A DNA stretch of 64,000 nucleotides, taken from positions 4,008,001 through 4,072,000 of the forward strand of contig NZ_WOXS01000002.1 in the NCBI RefSeq assembly GCF_009852415.1, in the 5' to 3' direction. Numbering within the stretch: position 1 is the first letter of the stretch; each line of letters begins with the position of its first letter. Shown piece by piece: positions 8,386 to 16,525 of the stretch. Source of the stretch: Streptomyces sp. Tu 3180. GTDB lineage: Bacteria; Actinomycetota; Actinomycetes; Streptomycetales; Streptomycetaceae. The position numbers were made by a program, and so were the translations under genes. The notes beneath the pieces are model-generated. The model saw only the letters and a program-made list of their open reading frames with translations. It searched no databases and was not told where the DNA came from.

Positions 8386-9813
8386 ATGTCCAGGGAGCAA
8401 CGCGGGCCGAACGAAAAACTCGGCGCCGTTCTCGCCCTCGCGGGAATCTCCAACGCGGGCCTCGCGCGCCGCGTCAACGACCTCGGCGCGCAGCGGGGAC
8501 TGACGCTTCGCTACGACAAGACGTCGGTGGCGCGCTGGGTGTCGAAGGGAATGGTGCCGCAGGGCGCGGCTCCGCACCTGATCGCCGCCGCCATCGGCCA
8601 GAAGCTGGGCCGCCCGGTGCCGCTCCACGAGATCGGCCTGGCGGACGCGGACCCCGCGCCCGAGGTGGGCCTCGCCTTCCCCCGGGACGTCGGGCAGGCG
8701 GTGAAGTCCGCGACGGAGCTGTACCGCCTGGACCTCGCCGGCCGCAGAGCGGGATCCGGCGGCATCTGGCAGTCGCTGGCCGGCTCCTTCGCGGTCAGCG
8801 CATACGCAACGCCCGCCTCACGGTGGCTGATAACCCCGGCCGACAGCTCGGTGGCGCGCGAGGCGAACCCGTCCGAGAGCCCCGGCGCACCGATCAAAGT
8901 CGGCCACAGCGATGTGCGGAAACTGCGCGAGGCCGCCGAGGACGCCCGCCGCTGGGACTCCAAGTACGGCGGCGGAGACTGGCGTTCGTCGATGGTCCCC
9001 GAGTGTCTGAGGGTCGAGGCGGCCCCGCTGCTGCTCGGCTCCTACTCCGACGACGTCGGCCGCTCGCTCTTCGGCGCCGCCGCCGAACTCACCCGCCTGG
9101 CGGGCTGGATGGCCTTCGACACCGGCCAGCAGGAGGCCGCCCAGCGCTACTACATCCAGGCCCTGCGCCTGGCCCGCGCCGCGGCGGACGTGCCGCTGGG
9201 GGGCTACGTCCTGGCGTCCATGTCCCTCCAGGCGACCTACCGCGGCTTCGGCGACGAGGGCGTGGACCTCGCCCAGGCCGCGCTGGAGCGCAACCGGGGC
9301 CTGGCCACCGCCCGCACCATGAGCTTCTTCCGCCTCGTCGAGGCCCGCGCGCACGCACGTGCGGGAGACGCCCAGGCCGCCGGCGCCGCGCTGAAGGCGG
9401 CGGAGGGGTGGCTGGAGCGCTCCCGTCCCGGTGACAGTGACCCGTCCTGGCTCGGCTTCTACGGCTACGACCGGTTCGCCGCCGACGCCGCGGAGTGCTA
9501 CCGCGACCTCAAGGCGCCCCGCCAGGTCCGCCGCTTCACCGAGCAGGCGCTGTCGAAGCCGACGGAGGAGTTCGTGCGCTCGCACGGCCTGAGGCTGGTC
9601 GTCTCGGCGGTCGCCGAGCTGGAGTCGGGCAACCTGGACGCGGCCTGCGAACAGGGCGTCCGCGCGGTGGAGGTGGCGGGCCGCATCTCGTCGGCCCGCA
9701 CCACCGAGTACGTCAGGGACCTCCTGCACCGTCTGGAGCCCTACGGCGACGAACCCCGCGTGGTCGAGCTGCGCGAGCGCGCCCGTCCGCTCCTGATGGC
9801 CTCGGCCGGGTGA
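8386..9813 (+). CDS. sporulation-associated regulator, ORF1590/NsdA family
   Basis: A 475-residue protein. The first 60 residues form an XRE-like helix-turn-helix (LGAVLALAGISNAGLARRVN onward, through TSVARWVSKG). The rest is a long run of helical, TPR-like repeats. This is the layout of the Streptomyces family containing S. griseus ORF1590 and S. coelicolor NsdA, which affect sporulation and antibiotic production. The start is ATG 8386 with GAGGGG upstream. The frame is open for another 97 codons upstream with poorly supported starts. An internal in-frame ATG at codon 56 (8551) would give a form without the DNA-binding domain. DNA binding is inferred from the motif. Confidence 0.75.
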   Translation: MSREQRGPNEKLGAVLALAGISNAGLARRVNDLGAQRGLTLRYDKTSVARWVSKGMVPQGAAPHLIAAAIGQKLGRPVPLHEIGLADADPAPEVGLAFPRDVGQAVKSATELYRLDLAGRRAGSGGIWQSLAGSFAVSAYATPASRWLITPADSSVAREANPSESPGAPIKVGHSDVRKLREAAEDARRWDSKYGGGDWRSSMVPECLRVEAAPLLLGSYSDDVGRSLFGAAAELTRLAGWMAFDTGQQEAAQRYYIQALRLARAAADVPLGGYVLASMSLQATYRGFGDEGVDLAQAALERNRGLATARTMSFFRLVEARAHARAGDAQAAGAALKAAEGWLERSRPGDSDPSWLGFYGYDRFAADAAECYRDLKAPRQVRRFTEQALSKPTEEFVRSHGLRLVVSAVAELESGNLDAACEQGVRAVEVAGRISSARTTEYVRDLLHRLEPYGDEPRVVELRERARPLLMASAG

Positions 9814-9835
9814 CACCGCCCTGACGGGCCGTCGC

Positions 9836-9873
9836 GGCGGTCCCCCGTGACCGGCCGTCGTCACGGGCCGCCG
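9836..9873 (+). terminator. probable hairpin terminator
   Basis: An imperfect inverted repeat (GGCGGTCCCCCGTGAC against GTCACGGGCCGCC, 3-nt bulge) sits just after the sporulation-associated gene and before the oxidase gene. Confidence 0.5.
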
Positions 9874-9947
9874 TCACGGGGCCGCCCCGCAGGTTTGAAG
9901 GCGCTGTCAGTGGCACAGTGCACTATCGGAGCCGGGAGGTGGTGCAG

Positions 9948-11159
9948 GTGCGGCGGACGTACGACTGCGACGTGCTGGTGATCGGGGGCGGGATCGTCGG
10001 GCTGTCGACGGCGTACGCGATCACCCGCGCGGCGCCGGGCACGCGGGTCACCGTGCTGGAGAAGGAGCCCGGCCCCGCCCGGCACCAGACCGGCCGCAAC
10101 AGCGGCGTCATCCACAGCGGCGTCTACTACCGCCCCGGCTCGCTCAAGGCCCGGTACGCGGTGCGCGGCGCCGCCGAGATGGTCAAGTTCTGCGCGGAGT
10201 ACGACATCCCGCACGCCGTGACGGGCAAGCTGATCGTCGCCACGACCCGCGACGAGCTGCCGCGCCTGCACGCCCTGGCCCAGCGCGGCCGGGAGAACGG
10301 CCTCACGGTCCGCGAACTGGGCGCCGCGCAGATCGCGGAGTACGAGCCGGAGGTCGAGGGCCTGGCGGCCATCCACGTGGACACCACCGGCATCTGCGAC
10401 TTCACCGCCGTGGCCCGGCACCTGGCCCGGGCCTCGGGCGCGGAGGTCCGCCACGGGGCGCGGGTCACCCGCGTCGACCGCCGGCCCGAGCGCGGGGTCG
10501 CCGTCCGCACCGCCTCCGGCGACGTCGTGCGCGGCCGGGTGCTGGTGAACTGCGCCGGGCTGCACTGCGACGAGATCGCCCGCCTCACGGGGGACGAGCC
10601 CGGTGTGCGCATCGTGCCCTTCCGGGGCGAGTACTACGAGCTGGCCCGGCCGGAGCTGGTCCGGGGCCTGGTCTACCCGGTGCCCGACCCGGCGTTCCCC
10701 TTCCTCGGCGTCCACCTCACGCGCGGCATCGACGGCGGCGTCCACGTCGGCCCCAACGCGGTGCCGGCCCTGGCCCGCGAGGGCTACGACCGGCGCACGG
10801 TGCGTCCGCGCGAGCTGGCGGCGACCCTGACCTGGCCGGGCTCCTGGCGGCTGGCCCGCCGCCACTGGCGGTACGGCGCCGGCGAGCTGCACCGCTCCCT
10901 GTCCAAGGCCGCCTTCACCCGGGCCGTGCGCCGGCTCCTGCCCGCGGTGCGGGAGGAGGACCTGGTGCCGGCGCCGGCCGGGGTGCGCGCCCAGGCGGTG
11001 CTGCGGGACGGCACCCTGGTCGACGACTTCCTGATCCAGGAGAGCCCCCGGGCGGTCCACGTGCTCAACGCGCCCTCGCCCGCGGCGACGGCGTCCCTGC
11101 CGATCGGGCGGGAGGTCGCGCGGCGGGCGCTGGCGGAGCTGGCGGCACGGGCACGGTGA
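9948..11159 (+). CDS. lhgO: L-2-hydroxyglutarate oxidase family FAD protein
   Basis: A 403-residue FAD-dependent oxidoreductase of the DAO family. Enzymes of this family (LhgO/YgaF) oxidise L-2-hydroxyglutarate to 2-oxoglutarate and give the electrons to the membrane quinone pool. The dinucleotide-binding GGGIVGLSTA is at the N-terminus, followed by the family signature HQTGRNSGVIHSGVYY and a C-terminal substrate cap ending GREVARRAL. Length and motifs fit LhgO well. The GTG at 9948 is chosen because GGGAGG lies 8 nt upstream. An in-frame GTG at 9918 would add ten residues. The stop overlaps nothing functional, and the next gene seems to have its own promoter. Confidence 0.85.
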   Translation: MRRTYDCDVLVIGGGIVGLSTAYAITRAAPGTRVTVLEKEPGPARHQTGRNSGVIHSGVYYRPGSLKARYAVRGAAEMVKFCAEYDIPHAVTGKLIVATTRDELPRLHALAQRGRENGLTVRELGAAQIAEYEPEVEGLAAIHVDTTGICDFTAVARHLARASGAEVRHGARVTRVDRRPERGVAVRTASGDVVRGRVLVNCAGLHCDEIARLTGDEPGVRIVPFRGEYYELARPELVRGLVYPVPDPAFPFLGVHLTRGIDGGVHVGPNAVPALAREGYDRRTVRPRELAATLTWPGSWRLARRHWRYGAGELHRSLSKAAFTRAVRRLLPAVREEDLVPAPAGVRAQAVLRDGTLVDDFLIQESPRAVHVLNAPSPAATASLPIGREVARRALAELAARAR

Positions 11160-11226
11160 CGGCGACGGGAGCCGGCGGTACGGGGGCGGTGACGGGCACG
11201 GCGACCGGCCGCCGTCCGTGCCCCCG

Positions 11227-11232
11227 TAAAAT
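11227..11232 (+). promoter_or_regulatory. -10-like element for trmB
   Basis: TAAAAT lies 10 nt before the GTG taken as the trmB start, which has no ribosome site. This fits a very short leader or a leaderless mRNA. Confidence 0.4.
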
Positions 11233-11242
11233 CGACAGCACT

Positions 11243-12109
11243 GTGTCTGACTCCGTGAACACCTCCGAAGCCCCGCACCCCGCGCACGCGCACGCGCCCG
11301 GTGTGTCGATCCGCCGTACCCGGGCCAAGGGGGAGCCGCGGTTCCCGGACGGGCCGAAGGCCGACCCGGCCGGGTCGCACTTCGAGCGGCGCATCCGGAG
11401 TTTCCAGCCGCGCCGCAGCCGGGTGACCGCCGGGCAGGCGGACGCGCTGCAGCGGCTGTGGCCCCGGTGGGGCTTCGACATCGACGGCCGGCACCGGCTC
11501 GACCTCGCGGAGTTCTTCGGCAACGACAACCCGGTGGTCCTGGAGATCGGCTTCGGCATGGGCGAGGCCACCGCGGCGATGGCCGCCGCCGACCCGGCCA
11601 CCAACATCCTCGCCGTGGACGTCCACACCCCCGGCCAGGGCAACCTCCTCAACCTCGCCGACCAGCAGGGCCTGACCAACGTCCGCGTCGGCAACGGCGA
11701 CGCGATCATCCTCCTGCGCGAGATGCTCGCCCCCGACTCCCTCGACGGGCTGCGCGTCTACTTCCCGGACCCGTGGCCCAAGAAGCGGCACCACAAGCGG
11801 CGGCTGATCCAGCCCGCGTTCCTCTCCCTGGCGGCCACCCGGCTCAGGCCGGGCGTGGTGCTGCACTGCGCCACCGACTGGGAGCCGTACGCCGAGCAGA
11901 TGCTCGAGGTGCTGACCGCGCACCCCGACTTCGAGAACACCCGGGCCGACGGCGGTTTCGCGCCGCGTCCGGCGTTCCGGCCGCTGACCCGTTTCGAGGG
12001 CCAGGGACTGGACAAGGGTCATGTCGTGAACGACCTGCTCTTCCGTCGCGTACAGCACGGTGACCGACCCGGAGCGCTCCACTCCGACCCGTCCTCCACC
12101 GGCGCCTGA
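11243..12109 (+). CDS. trmB: tRNA (guanine-N7-)-methyltransferase
   Basis: A 288-residue SAM-dependent enzyme that methylates N7 of guanine 46 in the variable loop of many tRNAs. It has the SAM-binding loop EIGFGMGEATAAMA, the family signature PDPWPKKRHHKRRL, and the C-terminal TRFEGQGLDKGH. About 75 residues of basic, disordered leader come first, longer than in E. coli TrmB but usual in Streptomyces. The GTG at 11243 is chosen because the frame further upstream is low-complexity and a -10-like TAAAAT lies just before it. The 3' end overlaps an open frame of the next gene, whose own start is probably at 12162. Confidence 0.9.
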   Translation: MSDSVNTSEAPHPAHAHAPGVSIRRTRAKGEPRFPDGPKADPAGSHFERRIRSFQPRRSRVTAGQADALQRLWPRWGFDIDGRHRLDLAEFFGNDNPVVLEIGFGMGEATAAMAAADPATNILAVDVHTPGQGNLLNLADQQGLTNVRVGNGDAIILLREMLAPDSLDGLRVYFPDPWPKKRHHKRRLIQPAFLSLAATRLRPGVVLHCATDWEPYAEQMLEVLTAHPDFENTRADGGFAPRPAFRPLTRFEGQGLDKGHVVNDLLFRRVQHGDRPGALHSDPSSTGA

Positions 12110-12147
12110 GCCCTCTTCGCGCTCCTGCGGGCAGCGCCCCCGTCTCG

Positions 12148-12154
12148 TTAGGGT
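12148..12154 (+). promoter_or_regulatory. -10 box for a leaderless prsW-type transcript
   Basis: TTAGGGT ends 7 nt before the GTG at 12162, and no ribosome site is present. The spacing would place the first transcribed base at or beside the start codon. Confidence 0.45.
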
Positions 12155-12161
12155 CCCTTCC

Positions 12162-13592
12162 GTGGCCAGCAGCCCTCCCTGCCCGACGTATCCCGGCGCG
12201 GCACCGCAGCCCGGCCTGCCTCCGCGGTCCGGTGGTGCGCTCCGGCACGCGCACTGGTGGCAGCGGCCGTGGGTGCGCTACGGAGCGCCGGCCGTCCTGC
12301 TCGCGCTGTCCGGGCTGGTCATCCTCGCGCTGGTGCGCGAGCAGACCGGCACGGAGGGGTTCCTGGTCGGCCTGGGACTCGCGGTGCTGCCCGTACCGCT
12401 GCTCATGGCCGCCTTCCGGTGGCTGGACCGGGTGGAGCCGGGTCCTTGGCGGAACCTGCTGTTCTCCTTCGCCTGGGGCGCCTGCGCGGCGGCGCTCATG
12501 GCGATCGTGGCCAACAGTTTCGCCACCCGGTGGATAGCGAGGGCCACGGCCGATCCGGCGGGCGCGGACACGCTCGGCGCGACCGTCATAGCGCCCGTCG
12601 TGGAGGAGACCGCGAAGGCCGCCGCCGTGCTGCTGGTCTTCCTCTTCCGCAGACGCGACTTCACCGGGATCCTCGACGGCGTGGTGATAGCCGGGGTCAC
12701 CGCCACCGGGTTCGCGTTCACCGAGAACATCCTCTACCTCGGCACCGCCTTCGGGGCCGATCAGCTGACCGGCGACAGCGGCATCGCCTCGGTCACCGCG
12801 GCGACCTTCTTCGTCCGCATCGTCATGTCGCCGTTCGCGCACCCGCTGTTCACCGTGTTCACCGGCATCGGGTTCGGGATCTCCGCGCTCTCACCGCAGC
12901 GGCAGCGGGTCCGGCGGGTGCTGCTGCCGCTGGCCGGGCTGCTGCTCGCGATGGGCATGCACGCGCTGTGGAACGGTTCCTCGACGCTGGGCGACTACGG
13001 CTTCCTCGCGGTGTACCTGGCGTTCATGGTGCCGATGTTCGGCATGCTGACCTGGCTGGTGGTGTGGACGCGGCAGCGCGAGCTGCGGACGGTGCGGACG
13101 GAGCTGCCGGCGTACGCGGTGGCCGGCTGGCTGCTGCCGGCGGAGCCGTTCGCGCTGGGCTCGATGCGCGCCCGGCGCGTCGCCCGGCGGTACGCGCGCC
13201 GGTACGGGGGGAAGGAGGTGGCGCGGGCGGTGGCGCAGTACGAGGCGTACGCGACCTCGCTGGCGTTCCTGCGGCACCGGGGGCGGCTCGGCCGGGCGGG
13301 GACGGACTTCGTCGAACGGGAGCGGGAGCTGCTGCTGGAGCTGTGGCGCCGCCGGGAGGCGGCCCGCCCGGCGCTGGACCACGCGGCCCGCACCACCGCG
13401 CCGCCGGTTCCGGTCGCCGTCCCGCCGTGGCCGGTGCACGGGATGCCCGGAGCACACGGGATGCACGAAGTGCACGGGACTCACGGGGTCCATGGAGTCC
13501 AGGGGACCCGGGGGACGCACGGGCCCCAGGGATACGGGCAGCCGCAGCCGCATCCGTACCCGCCGTACCAGCCGAACCCTTACCGCTTCTGA
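12162..13592 (+). CDS. PrsW-family intramembrane metalloprotease
   Basis: A 476-residue multi-pass membrane protein with eight or so hydrophobic helices between residues 40 and 310. The PrsW/CAAX-type catalytic motif VVEETAKA (glutamate pair plus lysine) sits at the head of a helix, followed by FAFTENILY, HPLFTVFTG and HALWNGS, which carry the conserved metal-ligand histidines. In Bacillus, PrsW cleaves an anti-sigma factor. The substrate here is unknown. The cytoplasmic C-terminal half is charged and ends in a His/Gly-rich repeat (HGMPGAHGMHEVHGTHG and more) and a Pro/Tyr tail. The start is GTG 12162, with a -10 box just upstream suggesting a leaderless mRNA. Confidence 0.82.
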   Translation: MASSPPCPTYPGAAPQPGLPPRSGGALRHAHWWQRPWVRYGAPAVLLALSGLVILALVREQTGTEGFLVGLGLAVLPVPLLMAAFRWLDRVEPGPWRNLLFSFAWGACAAALMAIVANSFATRWIARATADPAGADTLGATVIAPVVEETAKAAAVLLVFLFRRRDFTGILDGVVIAGVTATGFAFTENILYLGTAFGADQLTGDSGIASVTAATFFVRIVMSPFAHPLFTVFTGIGFGISALSPQRQRVRRVLLPLAGLLLAMGMHALWNGSSTLGDYGFLAVYLAFMVPMFGMLTWLVVWTRQRELRTVRTELPAYAVAGWLLPAEPFALGSMRARRVARRYARRYGGKEVARAVAQYEAYATSLAFLRHRGRLGRAGTDFVERERELLLELWRRREAARPALDHAARTTAPPVPVAVPPWPVHGMPGAHGMHEVHGTHGVHGVQGTRGTHGPQGYGQPQPHPYPPYQPNPYRF

Positions 13593-13597
13593 GTCAC

Positions 13598-13651
13598 CGA
13601 ACCGGCAGCCCTGACGTCGGGGGGACGCCGTCGGGACTGCCGGGGTTCGGG
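13598..13651. terminator. inverted repeat between converging genes
   Basis: CCGAACCGGCAG (13598-13609) can pair with CTGCCGGGGTTCGG (near 13638-13651) with a two-base bulge. It sits between the protease gene (+) and the peptidase gene (-). Confidence 0.45.
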
Positions 13652-13662
13652 AGCGGTGGGTC

Positions 13663-14694
13663 TCAGGGGGTGAGGCCCTTGTCGCGCAGCCACGCCAGCG
13701 GGTCGACGCCCGAGGAGGAGCCGCCCGGGTGGACCTCCAGGTGGAGGTGGGCCCCGGTGGAGTTGCCGGTGGAGCCGACGCGTCCGATCACATCGCCGGT
13801 GTTGACCTTCTGGCCGACGCTGACGCTGATGGAGGACTGGTGGGCGTACCAGATCTCGGTGCCGTCCTCGAGGGTCAGCACGGTCTTGTAGCCGTAGGAG
13901 CCGTCCCAGCCGGCGGAGGTGATCGTGCCGGTGTGGACCGCCTTGATCAGCGTGCCCGTGGGCGCGGCGAAGTCGAGGCCGGTGTGGTAGCCGGAGGACC
14001 AGTAGGCGCCGGCCTGGCCGAAGGTCGAGCTGAGGGTGTACGAGGAGGTCGGCAGCGCGTACTGCTTGGCCAGCTCGGCGAGGCGCTCGGCCTCGGCCTT
14101 CTTCCTGGCCTCCTCCTCCGCCTTCTTCTTCGCGGCCTCGGCCTTCGCCTCGGCCTCCTTCTCCGCCTTGGCGGCGGCCTCGGCGGCCGCCTTCTCGGCC
14201 GCCGCGGCGGCTTCCGCCGCGGCCTTGCTCTCGGCCTGGTCCTGCTGCTGCTCGACCTGCGCCATGATCCGGGCGCGCAGCGCCTCACCGGCGTCGGCGG
14301 TGCCCTGCCCGGTGTCGTCGGCGGTCGCGCCGATGCTGCTGAGCGGCGTGGCGGAACCGGCGGGCTCCTCCTCGTCGGAGATGAGGGAACCCACGTTGGG
14401 CAGGTCGGGCATGGAGATCGAGACCGGCGGCTTGCCGGTCTGGGCGGTGGCCATGCCGCCCGCGCCCACCGCGGCGATGACACCGACGCCCAGGACCGTG
14501 GAGCTGCGGGCGAGTCCTCCGCCGCGCTGCTTGGCGACGCGGTGCCGGCCGCGTACCGGGCGGACGGACTCCGCGGTGGGGTTCCACTCCTCGAAGGGGC
14601 CCTCCTCGCCGCGGACACCGCCGTAGACGAAGGTGTCGCCGTCGCGCTGGCTCGGCATGAAGGGGGCCTCGGGGGCAGGCCGGTTGGACGCCAC
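13663..14694 (-). CDS. M23-family peptidoglycan endopeptidase
   Basis: A 343-residue secreted or surface-anchored cell-wall hydrolase. The N-terminal 60 residues are cytoplasmic-looking. A hydrophobic segment (STVLGVGVIAAVGAGGMATA) acts as signal or anchor. Residues 120-205 are an Ala/Glu/Lys coiled coil. The last 120 residues are a LytM/M23 zinc domain with HTGLDFAAP (ligands His and Asp) and GAHLHLEVHPGG (HxH). It should cut peptide cross-bridges in peptidoglycan. The start is GTG 14694, with AAAGGAG 9 nt upstream. An in-frame ATG at 14721 falls against the end of the riboswitch and is unlikely. Expression is probably set by c-di-AMP through that riboswitch. Confidence 0.9.
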   Translation of the reverse strand: MASNRPAPEAPFMPSQRDGDTFVYGGVRGEEGPFEEWNPTAESVRPVRGRHRVAKQRGGGLARSSTVLGVGVIAAVGAGGMATAQTGKPPVSISMPDLPNVGSLISDEEEPAGSATPLSSIGATADDTGQGTADAGEALRARIMAQVEQQQDQAESKAAAEAAAAAEKAAAEAAAKAEKEAEAKAEAAKKKAEEEARKKAEAERLAELAKQYALPTSSYTLSSTFGQAGAYWSSGYHTGLDFAAPTGTLIKAVHTGTITSAGWDGSYGYKTVLTLEDGTEIWYAHQSSISVSVGQKVNTGDVIGRVGSTGNSTGAHLHLEVHPGGSSSGVDPLAWLRDKGLTP

Positions 14695-14721
14695 GTGGGC
14701 GCGCTCCTTTCCTTCCTTCAT

Positions 14722-14854
14722 CGCCTACCGGGTTAGCTGACGGGTTCGGAGCAGGAAGGTCTCCTACGCGCGTATACGAGCCGTGCTTCCACGGCGGTAT
14801 CCACGCGATTCACCCCATGGTGGTGGTTCCCCGGTTCCCTTGCGGGATTCGGCG
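14722..14854 (-). ncRNA. ydaO-type c-di-AMP riboswitch
   Basis: On the minus strand, the leader of the M23 peptidase gene holds the hallmark pieces of the ydaO/yuaA aptamer: GCCGAATCCCGC at the 5' side, GGGAACCGGGGAACCA, GGGGTGAATC, and at the 3' side CTCCGAACCCGTCAGCTAAC followed by CCGGTAGGCG. The outer stem pairs CGCC (5') with GGCG (3'). Such riboswitches turn off cell-wall hydrolase genes in Streptomyces when c-di-AMP is high. The ribosome site of the peptidase lies about 10 nt downstream of the aptamer. No separate terminator is obvious, so control of translation or Rho-type termination is possible. Confidence 0.88.
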
Positions 14855-15117
14855 CGTGCGCACGGAGCCGACTTCTGTGACGGCTGGGACGACCGCGCTG
14901 CGTTATCGAACGTTAATAGACGCGAGGGCCGGATTCCAAGCCGTTCCTCTTGATCGTTCGCGATTTTCGCGTGGACTTAACCGCCACGAGCGGCCAAAAA
15001 CGGGCGAGTTGACCCACCCTCGGATGTCCACCGAGTTCTGACGGTGTGTCAGTTGTTATGCGCAGCGGGGCGGCCCGGTCACTCTCGGTGAGAGCGGTGC
15101 GCGCGGAGAGGAAAACA

Positions 15118-15153
15118 CCGAGGGCCGGAACCCTTCCGGATTCCGGCCCTCGG
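15118..15153. terminator. hairpin terminator after tRNA-fMet
   Basis: A 13-bp perfect stem (CCGAGGGCCGGAA at 15118-15130, complement at 15141-15153) lies just downstream of the minus-strand tRNA gene. Confidence 0.8.
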
Positions 15154-15160
15154 CCTTCAG

Positions 15161-15234
15161 TAGCGGGGACAGGATTTGAACCTGCGACCTCTGGGTTATG
15201 AGCCCAGCGAGCTACCGAGCTGCTCCACCCCGCG
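15161..15234 (-). tRNA. initiator tRNA-fMet (CAT)
   Basis: A complete cloverleaf with anticodon CAU. Two initiator features are visible: three consecutive G:C pairs at the base of the anticodon stem (GGG/CCC) and a mismatched first acceptor pair (C1 against U72). CCA is not encoded. Confidence 0.95.
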
Positions 15235-15296
15235 TCGGTATGACACCAGTGTACGCCATGCGCGGGACACTCAGCACACCCGTTGTCCCCGGCCCC

Positions 15297-16430
15297 TCAG
15301 CGGCCGATCAGATGGCCGTTCGGCGCCTGGGCCCGCTCCTCGTGCTCCGGCAGCACGACGACGGTGGCGCCCCCGTCCGCCAGCACTCCGCTGCCGTCGG
15401 CGCCCGGCACGAAGGTGTCCGGCTCGCGCCAGGCCGTGACCACCCGCCGCACCCCCGCGTCCAGGATCAGCCGGGCACAGGGCGCCGGCCGGGACGCGCG
15501 CCGGGCGCAGGGCTCCAGGCTGGAGTACACGGTGGCGGTCGCGAGCCGGGGGTCCGTGGGGTCGGCCTTGGCGAGCGCCGCCTCCTCCGCGTGCACCACC
15601 GGGTCCCCGCCCTCCCGGGAGTGCCCCCGCGCCAGTTCCGTACCGTCGGCCGCGACCACCACCGCGCCCACGCTGAACGCCGTCCGGGACGGCGGGCACC
15701 GGTCCGCGAGGTCGCAGGCGAGGGCCAGCCAGTGGTGGTCGGCGGCGGAGGGCACCGCACCGGTGCCGGGTGCGGTGGGCTCGTAACGCGTCAGGACGAC
15801 GTCGCCGACGGCGCGGGTCTCGAGCAGCCGCAGCCGGCCGCCCTGGTAGGAGCCGGGGCCGAAGAGGCGGGGGGCGTCCGGGTCGCCGACGAAGAGCGGG
15901 GCGAGGACCAGCTGGAGCTCGTCGGCGAGGCCCTGGGTGAGGAGCTGGGTGTGGATCAGGCCGCCGCCCTCGACCATGAGCCGCCGGACCCCGCGCACGG
16001 CGTGCAGGTGCTCCAGGAGCCGCCGCCAGTCGACCTCGGGGCCGAGCGGGACGACATCGGCCGCGAGACCGTGGGCGTGGGCCCGCTCGGCGCCCCCGTC
16101 GGTCGTGTAGAGGACCTTCTCGCCCCCCGTGTGCCAGAACAGCGCCGCCGGGTCCAGGTCGCCGGAGCCGCTGACGGTGACCTTGAGCGGATACTCGGGC
16201 CGGCCCTCGGCGACCCGGGCGGCCCGCCGCTCGGGCGAGTTGACCAGCAGGCGCGGATTGTCGGCACGGATCGTGCCGGCGCCGACCAGGATCGCGTCCA
16301 CCGACGCCCGCACCTCGTCGACCCGGTCGAAGTCGGCCGGGCCGGACAGCAGCAGCCGCTCGGGGCCGGTGTCGTCCAGGTAGCCGTCCAGGGAGACGGC
16401 GGCGGACAGCAGGACGTACGGGTGGGGCAT
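15297..16430 (-). CDS. RibD-like bifunctional reductase-deaminase
   Basis: A 377-residue protein with both activities of riboflavin-pathway RibD but in reversed order. Residues 1-220 are a RibD_C/dihydrofolate-reductase-like domain (VSLDGYLDD, GAGTIRADNPRLLVN, VEGGGLIHTQLL). Residues 225-377 are a cytidine-deaminase-type zinc domain (HAEEAALAKA, then PCARRASRPAPC). E. coli and Bacillus RibD have the deaminase first. It would convert the 2,5-diaminopyrimidine intermediate of riboflavin synthesis, but it is not near other rib genes, so a paralogous role in a natural-product or salvage route is possible. The start is ATG with GGAG 7 nt upstream. It is downstream of a hexanucleotide repeat. Confidence 0.82.
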   Translation of the reverse strand: MPHPYVLLSAAVSLDGYLDDTGPERLLLSGPADFDRVDEVRASVDAILVGAGTIRADNPRLLVNSPERRAARVAEGRPEYPLKVTVSGSGDLDPAALFWHTGGEKVLYTTDGGAERAHAHGLAADVVPLGPEVDWRRLLEHLHAVRGVRRLMVEGGGLIHTQLLTQGLADELQLVLAPLFVGDPDAPRLFGPGSYQGGRLRLLETRAVGDVVLTRYEPTAPGTGAVPSAADHHWLALACDLADRCPPSRTAFSVGAVVVAADGTELARGHSREGGDPVVHAEEAALAKADPTDPRLATATVYSSLEPCARRASRPAPCARLILDAGVRRVVTAWREPDTFVPGADGSGVLADGGATVVVLPEHEERAQAPNGHLIGR

Positions 16431-16495
16431 CGGCGTACTCCAAGCGGGGCTGGGACGGCGGGCGGGGCGGTGGGGCGGCCGGCGCGGGCGCGGGT

Positions 16496-16525
16496 TTCGG
16501 GTTCGGGTTCGGGTTCGGGTTCGGG
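16496..16525. repeat. (TTCGGG)x5 tandem repeat
   Basis: Five perfect copies of TTCGGG lie 66 bp upstream of the RibD-like start. On the minus strand this region should hold its promoter, so copy-number change could affect expression. Confidence 0.9.

Noticed and set aside
14694..14721. ATG at 14721 as the start of the M23 peptidase.
   Set aside because: It lies directly against the 3' end of the riboswitch aptamer, and the GTG 27 bp downstream has a strong ribosome site.
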